Assembly (NCBI RefSeq): GCF_947495315.1
Contig: NZ_CANLYD010000018.1
Span: 62,001 to 126,000, forward strand
Length of the DNA stretch: 64,000 nucleotides
Reading direction: 5' to 3'
DNA from: an uncultured Aquimarina sp.
GTDB lineage: Bacteria; Bacteroidota; Bacteroidia; Flavobacteriales; Flavobacteriaceae
This document shows, in pieces, positions 52,463-61,898 of the stretch. The notes beneath the pieces were generated by a model, which searched no databases, was not told the DNA's origin, and saw nothing but the letters and a program-made list of their open reading frames with translations. Made by a program: the position numbers and the translations under genes. The first letter of the stretch is position 1; every line of letters begins with the position of its first letter.

Positions 52463-54112
52463 ATGAAAAAAATACTTTTTACACTACATGTATTCCTATT
52501 TCTTCAATTGTCGGCACAAGAAACCTTAAGTGCTACTCAATGGCAGGAAGACCTTCGATTTTTACAAAGTACGATACATAAAGACTACTCGTTTCTTTTT
52601 GTAAAAACAACAAAAGAAGATTTTGATACCGAAGTGGAAACACTATACAATGACATTGCGAATTTACAAGAACACGAAATTATTGTTGGGATTTCTCGAC
52701 TCGTGTCTTTATTCAAATACGGGCATACTTATGTTAGTTTCCATCAAAAGCCTTTTGAATTTTCACAATTTCCTTTCAATTTATATGAATTTAATGATGG
52801 AATTTATATTCAGGGAACGCACAAGAATTACCCAGAAGCAGTTGGAGCAAAAGTCATAGCAGTAGAAGGGAAGCCTATTTCAGAAGTTCTAAAAGCAATT
52901 GAACCGACAGTAGAAGTAGAAAACTTACAATATTTTAAAGCCTACGGAATTAATAATATACGATACCCTGAAGTCTTACACGCTCAAAAACTAACAAAAA
53001 CCCTTCAAAATAAAGTTACTCTTACTTTAGAAAAAAATGGCAACCAATTTATACAATCCTTTACTGTGTTGGCTAAAGGAGAACGTGTGCCTACACATCG
53101 TGGTTATGTACATCAAAATGAAAATTGGTTAGATGCCAGAGATCAATCAACAACACCTCTATATTTACAGAAACTAGATAAGGTTTACTTCTCAGAATAC
53201 TTAGCTAAAGAAAAGGCGATGTATGTTCGACATAGCAGAATTAGAGATGAAGCCGGAGAAAGTACCAAGGATTTTTACACCCGTGTTTTTGATGAAATAG
53301 AAACTAATGATACCGAGAAATTAATTATTGATTTGCGTTTAAATGGCGGTGGAAATAACTATTTGAATAAAGATGTTATAAAAGGTCTCATTAAAAATGA
53401 AAAGATCAATAAAATAGGAAAGCTATTTGTTATTATTGGAAGACGAACCTTTTCTGCTTGCCAAAATCTCGTTAATGAAATGGACAATTATACCAATGTC
53501 ATTTTTGTAGGAGAGCCCACAGCAGAAAACATCAATTTTTGGGGTGATAACCGCCCTGTAAAATTACCAAACAGTACTATTGATATTTCTTTGTCATATT
53601 TATGGTGGCAGGATAAGCCGGCTTTAGAGAATGCTGATTGGATAGCTCCTAGTATTCCAGTCACTATGAGTTTTGATGAGTATGCTAACAATCAGGACCC
53701 TGTATTAGAGGCAGCATTAACTTTTAATGTACCTGATTTTAAACCCAGGCCCATGGATTATATCACAAGCTTATATATATCTGGACAATCACAAAAATTG
53801 ACTGAAGAACTTCCTAAAATGATCCAAGACCCATTGTATGCGTTTTGTGATTTTGAGACAGAACTACTTAAAGTAGGAAACATGTTGTTGCAAAGCGGTC
53901 GTGTACCACAAATCCAGGCATCTATCCAAGTATGTTCTATGGTATTACAATTATTTCCAAATTCGGCAAACGGGTATAAATATCTAGGGGAATCCTATAT
54001 GGCAGCTGGAGAAACTCAAAAAGCAAAAGAAGTACTCCAAAAGGCTATTTCTTTAGATACTTATGGAGAGATAGGGAAGAGTGCTAAAGAGATGCTTAGC
54101 GAGGTTGATTGA
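52463..54112 (+). CDS. S41-family peptidase-like protein with C-terminal TPR
   Basis: A 549-residue exported protein (signal peptide ending L-Q-L-S-A-Q). The central part (about 250-400) is the S41 tail-specific protease fold: L-I-I-D-L-R-L-N-G-G-G-N, then I-I-G-R-R-T-F-S-A-C-Q-N with the nucleophile serine, and V-G-E-P-T-A-E-N-I-N-F-W-G-D. The acid and base residues are not obvious, so activity is likely but not proven. The last 100 residues are TPR-like (L-G-E-S-Y-M-A-A-G-E-T-Q-K-A-K-E-V-L). Controlled probably by the divergent LuxR regulator. Confidence 0.8.
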   Translation: MKKILFTLHVFLFLQLSAQETLSATQWQEDLRFLQSTIHKDYSFLFVKTTKEDFDTEVETLYNDIANLQEHEIIVGISRLVSLFKYGHTYVSFHQKPFEFSQFPFNLYEFNDGIYIQGTHKNYPEAVGAKVIAVEGKPISEVLKAIEPTVEVENLQYFKAYGINNIRYPEVLHAQKLTKTLQNKVTLTLEKNGNQFIQSFTVLAKGERVPTHRGYVHQNENWLDARDQSTTPLYLQKLDKVYFSEYLAKEKAMYVRHSRIRDEAGESTKDFYTRVFDEIETNDTEKLIIDLRLNGGGNNYLNKDVIKGLIKNEKINKIGKLFVIIGRRTFSACQNLVNEMDNYTNVIFVGEPTAENINFWGDNRPVKLPNSTIDISLSYLWWQDKPALENADWIAPSIPVTMSFDEYANNQDPVLEAALTFNVPDFKPRPMDYITSLYISGQSQKLTEELPKMIQDPLYAFCDFETELLKVGNMLLQSGRVPQIQASIQVCSMVLQLFPNSANGYKYLGESYMAAGETQKAKEVLQKAISLDTYGEIGKSAKEMLSEVD

Positions 54113-54139
54113 TGGTAATATGACATTAATAGTAATTCT

Positions 54140-54187
54140 AAATATAACAAGTGTACAGTTATTATAATGTGTACACTTGTTATATTT
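54140..54187. terminator. Bidirectional terminator between S41 and ABC permease genes
   Basis: AAATATAACAAGTGTACA (54140-54157) and its exact reverse complement (54170-54187), an 18-bp perfect stem with a 12-base loop, ending in T on one strand and A-rich before on the other. It lies between convergent genes. Confidence 0.85.
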
Positions 54188-54201
54188 TATATCTGAATAC
54201 A

Positions 54202-55317
54202 TTACTCTATTGCAATAATATTCTTCTTAAACAATACGGTAGAAACCAAAGTCATTCCCAAACCAATGGCTAATAGAATACCCATTTTAGGAAGAATGGC
54301 TATCAAAGGTAGTTGTCTCCAAAAAATATCAAAGAAACCTTCAATTCCCCAATAATTCACGCTAATTACCGCAATGTTTTGCATGAATGCTGGCATCATA
54401 TTAATCGGAATCATACTGCCTCCAATGGCAGACATCAGAATGATAATAATCGTACTCATTCCTTGTAATTGTTGACGGGTTTTTACCGTTGACACTAGTA
54501 AAACTCCAAAACTAGATACTGCAAACGAGATACATAAAATCAATAATAGCAATGAAAATAGATCCATAAAAATAGGTAATCCGAAGGCTAACCAGGCGAA
54601 GACAAACATCGCGGTTAATTGTAAAATAGAAACCACCATGGCCGTTCCCATTTTTGCTAATAAAATGTATAATGGTTTTACAGGAGCTATTAATAAACGT
54701 TTTAAAGTTCCTGCTTCTTTTTCATCTAATAATCCACCGCCAATAGCAGCAATACTAAACAACAACATCATTATTGCAGTTCCTCCTACAGCTTGTACCA
54801 AACCAGGATGTGCTTTGGTTGAACTCTCTTTGATCAACGAAGTAGTTTTTAGCTTTATGGTATTCATCACATCTACTTTTCCTAAATGATACTTGAATCC
54901 TTCTTTTAAAACTGTATGTACAATTCGCATCTGTAAATCTCGCGCAGCGTCGTATTTTAATTCGATAGGTAAATCTGTATCCGCAGTGACAGCATCCGAA
55001 AATCCTTTTTCAAAAATTAAAGCAGCTACATTTTTCCCTTTTCTAACAAGATCTAAAGCTTTCTCTTCTTCAGAAGCTATCAAACGAATGGTTTGCATGG
55101 CATTTAATTTTGCAATCAATTCTTGAGAAGCCATTGTATCATCTTTATCCACCACCAACACTCCTAAAGGTTTTGGAGCACTTTGCTTTTTGGCAACCCC
55201 ACCAAAAGCAAATGCAAATAGTGTAATCATAATAATAGGTAATAGAAAGGTAATCAAGACTCCTTTTTTGTCCATGAAAAACAATCGTAAGTCTTTTTTT
55301 AAAACAGTAAATATCAT
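54202..55317 (-). CDS. ABC-2 type transporter permease
   Basis: A 371-residue inner-membrane protein: one N-terminal helix (about 20-40), a large extracytoplasmic loop (about 45-175), then five helices (180-370), as in ABC-2 exporters such as YhhJ/DrrB-like permeases. D-E-K-E-A-G-T-L-K-R-L-L-I-A-P marks the coupling helix that meets the ATPase. Substrate unknown. It follows the ATPase gene by 36 bases. Confidence 0.88.
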   Translation of the reverse strand: MIFTVLKKDLRLFFMDKKGVLITFLLPIIMITLFAFAFGGVAKKQSAPKPLGVLVVDKDDTMASQELIAKLNAMQTIRLIASEEEKALDLVRKGKNVAALIFEKGFSDAVTADTDLPIELKYDAARDLQMRIVHTVLKEGFKYHLGKVDVMNTIKLKTTSLIKESSTKAHPGLVQAVGGTAIMMLLFSIAAIGGGLLDEKEAGTLKRLLIAPVKPLYILLAKMGTAMVVSILQLTAMFVFAWLAFGLPIFMDLFSLLLLILCISFAVSSFGVLLVSTVKTRQQLQGMSTIIIILMSAIGGSMIPINMMPAFMQNIAVISVNYWGIEGFFDIFWRQLPLIAILPKMGILLAIGLGMTLVSTVLFKKNIIAIE

Positions 55318-55353
55318 AATAGTTGATTTTGTAATAGATGGATATGATGGCGA

Positions 55354-56274
55354 CTAATCTCTTAGTTGTTTTCCGGTTAGGTTTAAAAAAATCGCTTCGA
55401 GGTTTATTTTATTCAATTGTATGTCTTTGATGGGTAATTGCAAATCATTACAGGCTGAAATCACTGTAGAAAGTTCTTGCACTGTACTTTCTATTAATAG
55501 CTTGTTTTTATTTTGTGTCATAGAATAGGAAAGTAATTCTCTTAGTTGATCTACATTGTTCTCATAAAGGAAATTAAATTCGAATTGAATACTTTCTTTC
55601 AGCTGTACCAATTCTTTTAACTGAGATTGTGTTCCTTGTGCGATGATTTTTCCTGAGTCTATAATTGCAATGCGATCACACAAACGCTCTACTTCTTCCA
55701 TATAATGTGTAGTATACACAATGGTCATTCCTTGTTTATTCAAGGTCTCAATGACTTCAAAAATATGATTTCTACTTTGTGGATCGATCCCCACAGTTGG
55801 CTCGTCCATGAATAATACTTTCGGATGATGTAACAATGCCGCAGCAATATTGATTCTGCGTTTCATTCCCCCAGAATAGGTTTTGATCAAATCTTTCTTT
55901 CGATCTAGCAATCCAATCAATTCCAGGGTTGTATGGATTCTTTCTTTCAGTATTTTGGATGGAATTCCATATAAATTACCCCAGAACAACAAGTTCTGAT
56001 ATGCAGAAAGGTCTTCGTATAAGGATATCTCCTGAGGTACAACCCCAATTAAATGTTTACATGCAGAAGAATTTTCACTACTGTTTTTACCATCAATATG
56101 AATAGTTCCTGCATCACTTTTTAAAATAGCACTCATCATATTCAGTGTGGTAGATTTTCCAGCACCATTGGGACCTAAGAGTCCGAAGATTTCTCCTTTT
56201 TTAATGGTAAAGCTAATATCATGTACTGCTTGTATGTTCTGGAATGATTTGGAAAGGTTTTGTACTTCAATCAT
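55354..56274 (-). CDS. ABC transporter ATP-binding protein
   Basis: A 306-residue ATPase with Walker A G-P-N-G-A-G-K-S-T, Q-loop V-V-P-Q-E-I, signature Y-S-G-G-M-K-R-R, Walker B V-L-F-M-D-E-P-T-V-G-I-D and the switch His in T-T-H-Y-M. The C-terminal 80 residues are the extension found in DrrA/YhhJ-type exporters. First gene of the operon with the permease. It is not close enough to the RiPP locus to be its exporter. Confidence 0.92.
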   Translation of the reverse strand: MIEVQNLSKSFQNIQAVHDISFTIKKGEIFGLLGPNGAGKSTTLNMMSAILKSDAGTIHIDGKNSSENSSACKHLIGVVPQEISLYEDLSAYQNLLFWGNLYGIPSKILKERIHTTLELIGLLDRKKDLIKTYSGGMKRRINIAAALLHHPKVLFMDEPTVGIDPQSRNHIFEVIETLNKQGMTIVYTTHYMEEVERLCDRIAIIDSGKIIAQGTQSQLKELVQLKESIQFEFNFLYENNVDQLRELLSYSMTQNKNKLLIESTVQELSTVISACNDLQLPIKDIQLNKINLEAIFLNLTGKQLRD

Positions 56275-56812
56275 AGTTAGTTGTTCATTGATAATTCAAA
56301 TGTCGTGAACCCAATACGATATCTATAAATGATGTTACTGAATTGTATTTTTTTAAGGATGAATTGTGTGTTGGGTGAAAATCCTGTTCCTCGAAATGAA
56401 ATAAAGAAGGAGTACTTTGCTTTGGAATTGCCGAATGAGGAAGGTCTAGTAGATCTTTTGAAGTAGGAACTAGATGATGCGGTGGCGTTTACTACTTCTT
56501 TAGTTTTTTTAAAAGTTTTCTAACGAAATCGAAGATTAGCTTCGCCGAATTCTAATTTGGTAAGCAAATTATTCATTTCATAAACTCCTCTAGAATAATA
56601 GAAACATTGTGAACTAAAAGTTTATTTTAAAAGGTAATGGAACGCTCTTTTTGTAGTAGAGCAGTAAAGTGACAGCAAAATATATGTAGAATGAAGTTTA
56701 TAATTTAAACCATTTCTTATACTTGTTAAGTTAACTAAAATGCTCGTAAATCATTTTCAACGTCTTTACATTAATTACAGTTGCAGGCGGCTTGGTTTTG
56801 TCTAACAAGCTA
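56275..56812. other. Gap of 538 bases holding repeat copy 1
   Basis: No believable gene on either strand. The second half contains copy 1 of the 142-base structured repeat (56502-56643). Confidence 0.5.
56502..56643. repeat. 142-bp structured intergenic repeat, copy 1
   Basis: Aligns without gaps to 60251-60392, same orientation. Two internal hairpins occur in both copies: CGAAG with CTTCG (five-base loop), then TAATTTG with CAAATTA (loop GTAAG). The middle 60 bases are nearly identical, and the ends differ more. No coding capacity. Confidence 0.6.
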
Positions 56813-58072
56813 TTAGCTTGTTCTTTCACTAATCCCCATGCGACGTTTTTGGATTCCGATTAGTGGACCGGCCAGAATTGAAGATGCAAGTGCTGCAAAT
56901 ACTATGGCTACGAATATTGCATGTCCAATGAGTTGAAGTTCAAGTGCGAGCGTAGCGACTACAATTTCCATGGCACCGCCTGGAATGAAAGTAATACCCA
57001 TTAAAATTGATGTTTGTTGGGACTGTTTGCCTAGTTTCGCTCCTAACCAAGCACCTACAAATTTACCCAAGATTGCAACCGCGCAAAAGATAACTGTAGG
57101 CCATAATACCATACCAGTTAAGAAATCGATTTTGAGACCAAGTGTAGCAAAGAAGAGCGGTACAAATATGGCATGCAAAGTGTCAGAAACACTCTTACGA
57201 AGATCATCTGATACACCTTTTGCACTTCTTGCGATAGTACCAGCAAGAAAGAATCCAAGAATAGCATGAATACCCAACCACTGTGTAATAGCGCCACAAA
57301 GTAAGCCTAAACTTGCAATTAAGGATTGTGATGCTGCTGGCTGTGGTAGTGTGGTTGATTTTACATAGCGCAGCGCAGCACTCAATAGTTTAGAACCATA
57401 AGAAACACTTAAGACGACAAATACTATGATACCTAAGACTGAAGCGACTATTTCGACAATACTTATAGTATGAGGTGTTGCTAGTGAGATAACCACAGTG
57501 AATAAAAACCAACCGAAGATATCATTAATAGCACAGGAGGAAAGCGCAAGGGATCCTTTTGGTGTTTTACTAATTTCAAGATCATTTAGAGTACGTGCGA
57601 CAACAGATATTGCAGTTATAGAACCCGCTACTGACAAAAACAGTGGAAATGTGTAGGCGTTTGCTTTGTCTCCCCAATAGATGGGATCAAAAGCACTAAA
57701 CACAGGAAAGCCTATAGCTATAGGAAACAATACTCCTACGATACCAATTAGCATTGCAGCACGACCACTAAGAATTGCTTTTTTAATATCTACATGAAAA
57801 CCCGAAGCGAGTAAAAGAAAGAATACCCCAAGCCAAGATACTGTTTCGAGCATAGTGGATTGTATCTGGTCTGAGGGAAAGAGCCAGAGCTGCAAGGAAG
57901 GGGAAACTCGTCCAAGAAGTGTTGGTCCCAATAGGATACCAGCTAGAATTTCACCAACGATGGCAGGTATTTTAAAGGATTCAAAGATAACACTAAGAGT
58001 TCTTGCACTACCCAGAAGAACAAGGATTTGCAAAAGAAAAAGTAAGATGTGACTTTCATTGAGGTGATTCAT
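56813..58072 (-). CDS. Monovalent cation:proton antiporter, CPA2 (KefB-like) family
   Basis: A 419-residue inner-membrane protein with about 12 helices. Landmarks: F-K-I-P-A-I-V-G-E-I-L-A-G-I-L-L-G-P (residues 32-49), S-C-A-I-N-D-I-F-G-W in the middle with the ion-binding Asp, and F-F-A-T-L-G-L-K-I-D-F. No RCK/TrkA-N domain follows, so it is the short form. It looks slightly richer in G+C than its neighbours by eye, which could mean transfer. The two USP genes upstream on the same strand suggest a stress-response group. Confidence 0.85.
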   Translation of the reverse strand: MNHLNESHILLFLLQILVLLGSARTLSVIFESFKIPAIVGEILAGILLGPTLLGRVSPSLQLWLFPSDQIQSTMLETVSWLGVFFLLLASGFHVDIKKAILSGRAAMLIGIVGVLFPIAIGFPVFSAFDPIYWGDKANAYTFPLFLSVAGSITAISVVARTLNDLEISKTPKGSLALSSCAINDIFGWFLFTVVISLATPHTISIVEIVASVLGIIVFVVLSVSYGSKLLSAALRYVKSTTLPQPAASQSLIASLGLLCGAITQWLGIHAILGFFLAGTIARSAKGVSDDLRKSVSDTLHAIFVPLFFATLGLKIDFLTGMVLWPTVIFCAVAILGKFVGAWLGAKLGKQSQQTSILMGITFIPGGAMEIVVATLALELQLIGHAIFVAIVFAALASSILAGPLIGIQKRRMGISERTS

Positions 58073-58133
58073 GTTTACGTTTCTCTGGTGTTTTCTAATT
58101 CTCTAATATTACTTTATTGAACTTGGGTTCGCC

Positions 58134-59000
58134 TTATGTTATTCCTAAATTGTTAAACAAATCATTTGAACTATGAAAAACAAGGACAGGTATATTTGTA
58201 TGATTTACCATTTTTTTCGATAGACTTTTTTCGAAAATACGTTCAATAAAGTTTCGTTTTCTTGTTATTAAGGCTATCATATCTGGTTCCGAACTTTCAA
58301 CAAGTTCTAATAATTTATCTTCTGCACCTTCACCATGTAGGAGTTCAAAATGAATATTATGACTACTAATTACTTCGGTTATTTCTTCTTCTAATTGTGA
58401 AAATTTCTCTTGTTCTCCTTTTAAATCTTCAAAATTTTCACTTACATGAATTACTCTAAGACGAGATCCATAATACTTCGTTATTTTATTCATAAACGTA
58501 AGACAAATTTTATCTTTTGTATGAAAATCTGTTGCAAAGACTATTTCAGAAAAATTGTTGAACTTCGCTTTTTGGGGAATTACCAAGACGATAGATTTTG
58601 GATTACGAATGGTTTGGGCAGCAAAACTTCCAAATATTCTATTTTCGAGCCCATTTTTACCAGCGGTACCCATTACTATCATAAATGGGTGTAATTTTTG
58701 CATATGTTCTTTAAGAAATAAGGTTCTACCTTTTACTATGTCGTATTCGCATTCCAGACTAAAGGTTTCTATTTTTTCTTTCAATTTTTGCAGTTTCTTC
58801 TCTGCTTGTTCCTCTAATAATTTGATTGCATATAAAAGTATATCAGGATTTTCTTCAGTGGATGCTAGTGAACTAATCTCAACAGCATGTACTACTCTAA
58901 TTTTACACTTTAGTGCTTTACTCATTGCAATGGCATAAATCATGGCATTTTTCGCACAATCAGAAAAGTCAGTTGGGTATATCAATAATTTTGAGTTCAT
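58134..59000 (-). CDS. Universal stress protein with two tandem USP domains
   Basis: A 288-residue protein. Domain 1 (1-150) begins M-N-S-K-L-L-I-Y-P-T-D-F-S and has the ATP-binding motif G-T-A-G-K-N-G-L-E-N-R-I-F-G-S-F-A; domain 2 (150-288) begins E-I-V-F-A-T-D-F-H and ends I-P-V-L-V-F-H but lacks the full ATP loop. The ATG at complement 58998-59000 is used; a TTG at 59015 only adds five residues. Lies 61 bases upstream of the antiporter gene, same strand. Confidence 0.85.
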   Translation of the reverse strand: MNSKLLIYPTDFSDCAKNAMIYAIAMSKALKCKIRVVHAVEISSLASTEENPDILLYAIKLLEEQAEKKLQKLKEKIETFSLECEYDIVKGRTLFLKEHMQKLHPFMIVMGTAGKNGLENRIFGSFAAQTIRNPKSIVLVIPQKAKFNNFSEIVFATDFHTKDKICLTFMNKITKYYGSRLRVIHVSENFEDLKGEQEKFSQLEEEITEVISSHNIHFELLHGEGAEDKLLELVESSEPDMIALITRKRNFIERIFEKSLSKKMVNHTNIPVLVFHSSNDLFNNLGIT

Positions 59001-59174
59001 TTTTACAGGTTTCAAAATGTTGTTTAGTAAAAGAGGTGAAATTTCAATATTTATGGTTTAAAGCATATCCTCGATATTCTAAAACTACCTTTGTTATGCA
59101 CTCATTATAGTCCTTAAGAAAAACCTTAAAGCTGTTTGATTACCTCCCCAAACAATGCGTTTTATTATTATTTA

Positions 59175-60014
59175 TTAGTTTCCGAAATCATGCAATCCCA
59201 ATATTGGAATGGTGGAATAATACGCTAGGTGTTTTACCATAGGTTTGGATAAAATCCAGCTAAAGAAATTGTGCTTTTTATTAATAAAGGCAACCATGTC
59301 AATATCTTGACTCTCAATAAAAGAATTAAGAGCCGCTTGCGCCTCCATATCATATATTGTATGAAAAGAGTGTTCTAATCCTTTAAAATAATCTTTTAAA
59401 AGTAATTGGTTATTAAGTTGGGCTTCGTTTAATTGTTTATCCTTATCCATGACGTGTAAAATACGTATTGCTGCGCTTGTATTTTTTGCGATATCTATCA
59501 AGTATTGAAATTCTCTTTTTTTATAAGGTGTTATGTAACCTGTTGGAAAAACAATTTGCTTTATTTCTTTAAAGACTGCTTTTCCTGGGATGGCTAAAAC
59601 GGGACAGTTTCTAATTCTTTCCATTGCAAGTACGGTCTGGCTTCCATAGATTTGTGTTCTAGAATCCGTATCTCCTTTGGTACCCATAATAATAATATAG
59701 ATATCGCGCTTGTCTATTATCTCTTTCATTATTTCTATTAAAGAACCATACTCTGAAACCATATGATATTCATGATTCTTTGAATTATTGGTAACCGATA
59801 GCCTATCAAGGATATTTGATAATCCTGTAATAGATTTTTGTTTAGATTCTTCTATATCTCTTATTGCAGTAAGTTCCATGGTGAAAGCCTTTATATTATA
59901 GGCGTTTAAGATGTAAAACTCACAGGTGTCATGCTTATATAGGTTGATAGCATAATTAATAGCATTTTGAGCATTTTTAGAAAAATCAGTTGCTATAAGT
60001 ATTCTTTTTTTCAT
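59175..60014 (-). CDS. Universal stress protein with two tandem USP domains
   Basis: A 279-residue paralogue of the neighbouring USP. Domain 1 starts M-K-K-R-I-L-I-A-T-D-F-S and has G-T-K-G-D-T-D-S-R-T-Q-I-Y-G-S-Q; domain 2 starts Q-I-V-F-P-T-G-Y and is degenerate. The two genes probably arose by duplication. USPs with this layout respond to starvation or low oxygen in Bacteroidota. 174 bases separate it from the next USP gene. Confidence 0.85.
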   Translation of the reverse strand: MKKRILIATDFSKNAQNAINYAINLYKHDTCEFYILNAYNIKAFTMELTAIRDIEESKQKSITGLSNILDRLSVTNNSKNHEYHMVSEYGSLIEIMKEIIDKRDIYIIIMGTKGDTDSRTQIYGSQTVLAMERIRNCPVLAIPGKAVFKEIKQIVFPTGYITPYKKREFQYLIDIAKNTSAAIRILHVMDKDKQLNEAQLNNQLLLKDYFKGLEHSFHTIYDMEAQAALNSFIESQDIDMVAFINKKHNFFSWILSKPMVKHLAYYSTIPILGLHDFGN

Positions 60015-60143
60015 GGTATGTTATTTCATCATAATGACATTAAACCTATGTTTTTATCCAGGGTTTTACAATGATTTTAATCAGTTTTTGATTTCATAGT
60101 TCAAAATTAATTCCCAGAACATAATCTATTTGTGTGTAGTTTA

Positions 60144-60163
60144 CCCTGAGCGCAATCGAAGGG
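60144..60163. repeat. Dispersed palindrome CCCTGAG...CGAAGGG
   Basis: CCCTGAGCGCAATCGAAGGG: the CCCT and AGGG ends pair, a short loop between. Related fragments are at 440-462, 60446-60460 and 61899-61919. Confidence 0.45.
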
Positions 60164-60250
60164 TCACTTTGCTTCGGTACGACATCATTTCGAAGATTGA
60201 GAATCTTTAAAATTGTGGGCAAGGAGGTGTGTTGGCTTTTTTATCTCTAC

Positions 60251-60392
60251 AGTTTCTTTAAAAGTTTTCTAACGAAATCGAAGATTGGCTTCGCCGAATT
60301 CTAATTTGGTAAGCAAATTATTCATTTCACGAACTCGTCTAAAACGATAGAAAACTTGTGAGCTAAAAGCTTCTTTAAAAAGGTGATGCAAC
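60251..60392. repeat. 142-bp structured intergenic repeat, copy 2
   Basis: Same length and orientation as 56502-56643. Both hairpins are conserved; the changed base in the first loop (ATTAG against ATTGG) leaves the stem intact. Confidence 0.6.
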
Positions 60393-60485
60393 ATCCTCCT
60401 GCATTTCATTCCGGCAGACGGGCTTATTATTCGAGTTAACCTCTAGTGAGCGAAGTCGAACCATAGAAGGGCAGCATAATGCCCG

Positions 60486-60501
60486 CCTGTCAGTAGACAG
60501 G
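60486..60501. repeat. Short hairpin CCTGTC / GACAGG
   Basis: CCTGTC (60486-60491), loop AGTA, GACAGG (60496-60501), perfect 6-bp stem. No T tract. Lies about 100 bases before the VKAI-repeat gene. Confidence 0.4.
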
Positions 60502-60601
60502 TGTGTGAAACCAATATACATCTATTTTTTTATGACTAATATCAGGAAAAATGGTATCATCTTTTTTTACTTTTAGATAATTCAAAAGTTAAGTTTTAAT
60601 T

Positions 60602-61759
60602 ATGAGAAATTCAAACCATTCATTCATTAGATCTATCAGTTATAATTTGTTTATTCTTGGTTTTTTATTCTTATTAACAGCCTGTAATAATAGCCCTTCA
60701 AAAGATGAAACTAGTATAACTGAAACAGAGGAAATTGTAAAAGTTAACAATATCTATTGGAATGTTAAAGCCATTCTTCCAGATGGAAAAAGCTTAGATG
60801 TTAAGGCCTTTAGCGAAGAGGGGAAATTCTTCGATATTAAGGCAATTCAAAACTCCGATCAAAATAGCTTCTTAGATGTTAAAGCTATTGGAGATAGTGA
60901 GGAATTACCGGTTAAATTGTTACTGAATGATGCCCAATTTGCCCCCGTTGCAGCTATAAGTAATCAAGGAAATTCGTATGAAATTAAAGCAATAACTGCA
61001 GAAGGGGAAAAACTGGATATAAAAGGCATTAGAAGATTTGGAAATATTGTCATCATGAAAGCCATTACTAAAGAGGGGAAATATATTGGATTGCAAGCTA
61101 TTTCTCCAGACGGAAAACAGAATGATATTAAAGGTATAAAGGTTAACACAGGAGAAAGAGAGATGACATTAAAAGGTGTAGCCGTCCATGCTCATGTGAA
61201 AGCAATGCACCCAGCTGCTAATGAAGCTGAGTTTAAAATGTTTAAAAAATCGGAAATTAATAAGAAAAGAAAGTATAAAACTGATTTCGAAAGAATTATC
61301 TGGAATATTAAGGCGGTAACTGCTGATGGTAAAAATCTAGATGTGAAAGCTTTTGACGCTGATGGCAATAAATTTGATGTAAAAGCAACACAAGATTCTA
61401 AACAACATAGTTTTATGAATATTAAGGCATTTGTAGAGGGGTTCGAACTACCTGTTAAAATAATGCAAAGTTCAGACGAATATGCACCTATTACTGCTAT
61501 TGGAAAAGACGGTACTATTTACGAAATTAAAGCATTAACTGAAGATACTATAAAACTAGATATAAAAGGCATTAGTCGTTCAGGTACTATTATTAATGTT
61601 AAAGCTATAAATGAAAACGGGGAATTCTATGGTGTTAAAGCTTTCGCTCCAGACGGAAAATTGAATCAAGTAAAAGGTATTAAGATTTTTGATAGAGAAG
61701 TAGAGATGAAAGTAAAAGGACAGCCAGTATATGCCCATTTAAAAGCTATTAATCAATAA
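60602..61759 (+). CDS. Lipoprotein built of VKAI-type repeats, internally duplicated
   Basis: A 385-residue lipoprotein (lipobox L-T-A-C28). Almost the whole mature part is made of short strands with the pattern (I/V)-K-(A/G)-(I/F), about every 10-15 residues, for example W-N-V-K-A-I, L-D-V-K-A-F, F-D-I-K-A-I, Y-E-I-K-A-I, L-D-I-K-G-I. The protein is a tandem duplication: W53 corresponds to W234, offset 181 residues, with most features in the same order (D-G-K, E-L-P-V-K, A-P, D-G-K). The fold should be a repetitive beta structure on the outer membrane. I recognise no established function. It has its own promoter region after the repeat-rich gap. Confidence 0.75.
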   Translation: MRNSNHSFIRSISYNLFILGFLFLLTACNNSPSKDETSITETEEIVKVNNIYWNVKAILPDGKSLDVKAFSEEGKFFDIKAIQNSDQNSFLDVKAIGDSEELPVKLLLNDAQFAPVAAISNQGNSYEIKAITAEGEKLDIKGIRRFGNIVIMKAITKEGKYIGLQAISPDGKQNDIKGIKVNTGEREMTLKGVAVHAHVKAMHPAANEAEFKMFKKSEINKKRKYKTDFERIIWNIKAVTADGKNLDVKAFDADGNKFDVKATQDSKQHSFMNIKAFVEGFELPVKIMQSSDEYAPITAIGKDGTIYEIKALTEDTIKLDIKGISRSGTIINVKAINENGEFYGVKAFAPDGKLNQVKGIKIFDREVEMKVKGQPVYAHLKAINQ

Positions 61760-61898
61760 TCTACTCTGTATCAAATATTTAAAACAACAACCAAAATAGT
61801 ATATAATTACTATTTTGTATTATCATCCACCTTCATTTGATTTTGGCGTACACGTGTATTTGCGTTATATAACTCTGAGCTGTTACACTGATTAGTTT

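Larger units (their letters stand above)
60015..60601. other. Repeat-rich gap of 587 bases
   Basis: No gene. It contains a CCCTGAG...CGAAGGG palindrome (60144-60163), copy 2 of the 142-base repeat (60251-60392), a GTGAGCGAAGTCGAA fragment (60446-60460) and a CCTGTC/GACAGG hairpin (60486-60501), each of a kind that flavobacterial genomes carry in many copies. Confidence 0.5.

Noticed and set aside
54202..56274. ABC transporter as exporter of the RiPP
   Set aside because: It is 50 kb away, lacks a C39 peptidase domain and is of the ABC-2 type with its own operon.
58555..58938. 127-residue frame opposite the first USP gene
   Set aside because: The minus strand carries unambiguous USP domains; the plus frame is Ser/Cys/Phe-rich without motifs.
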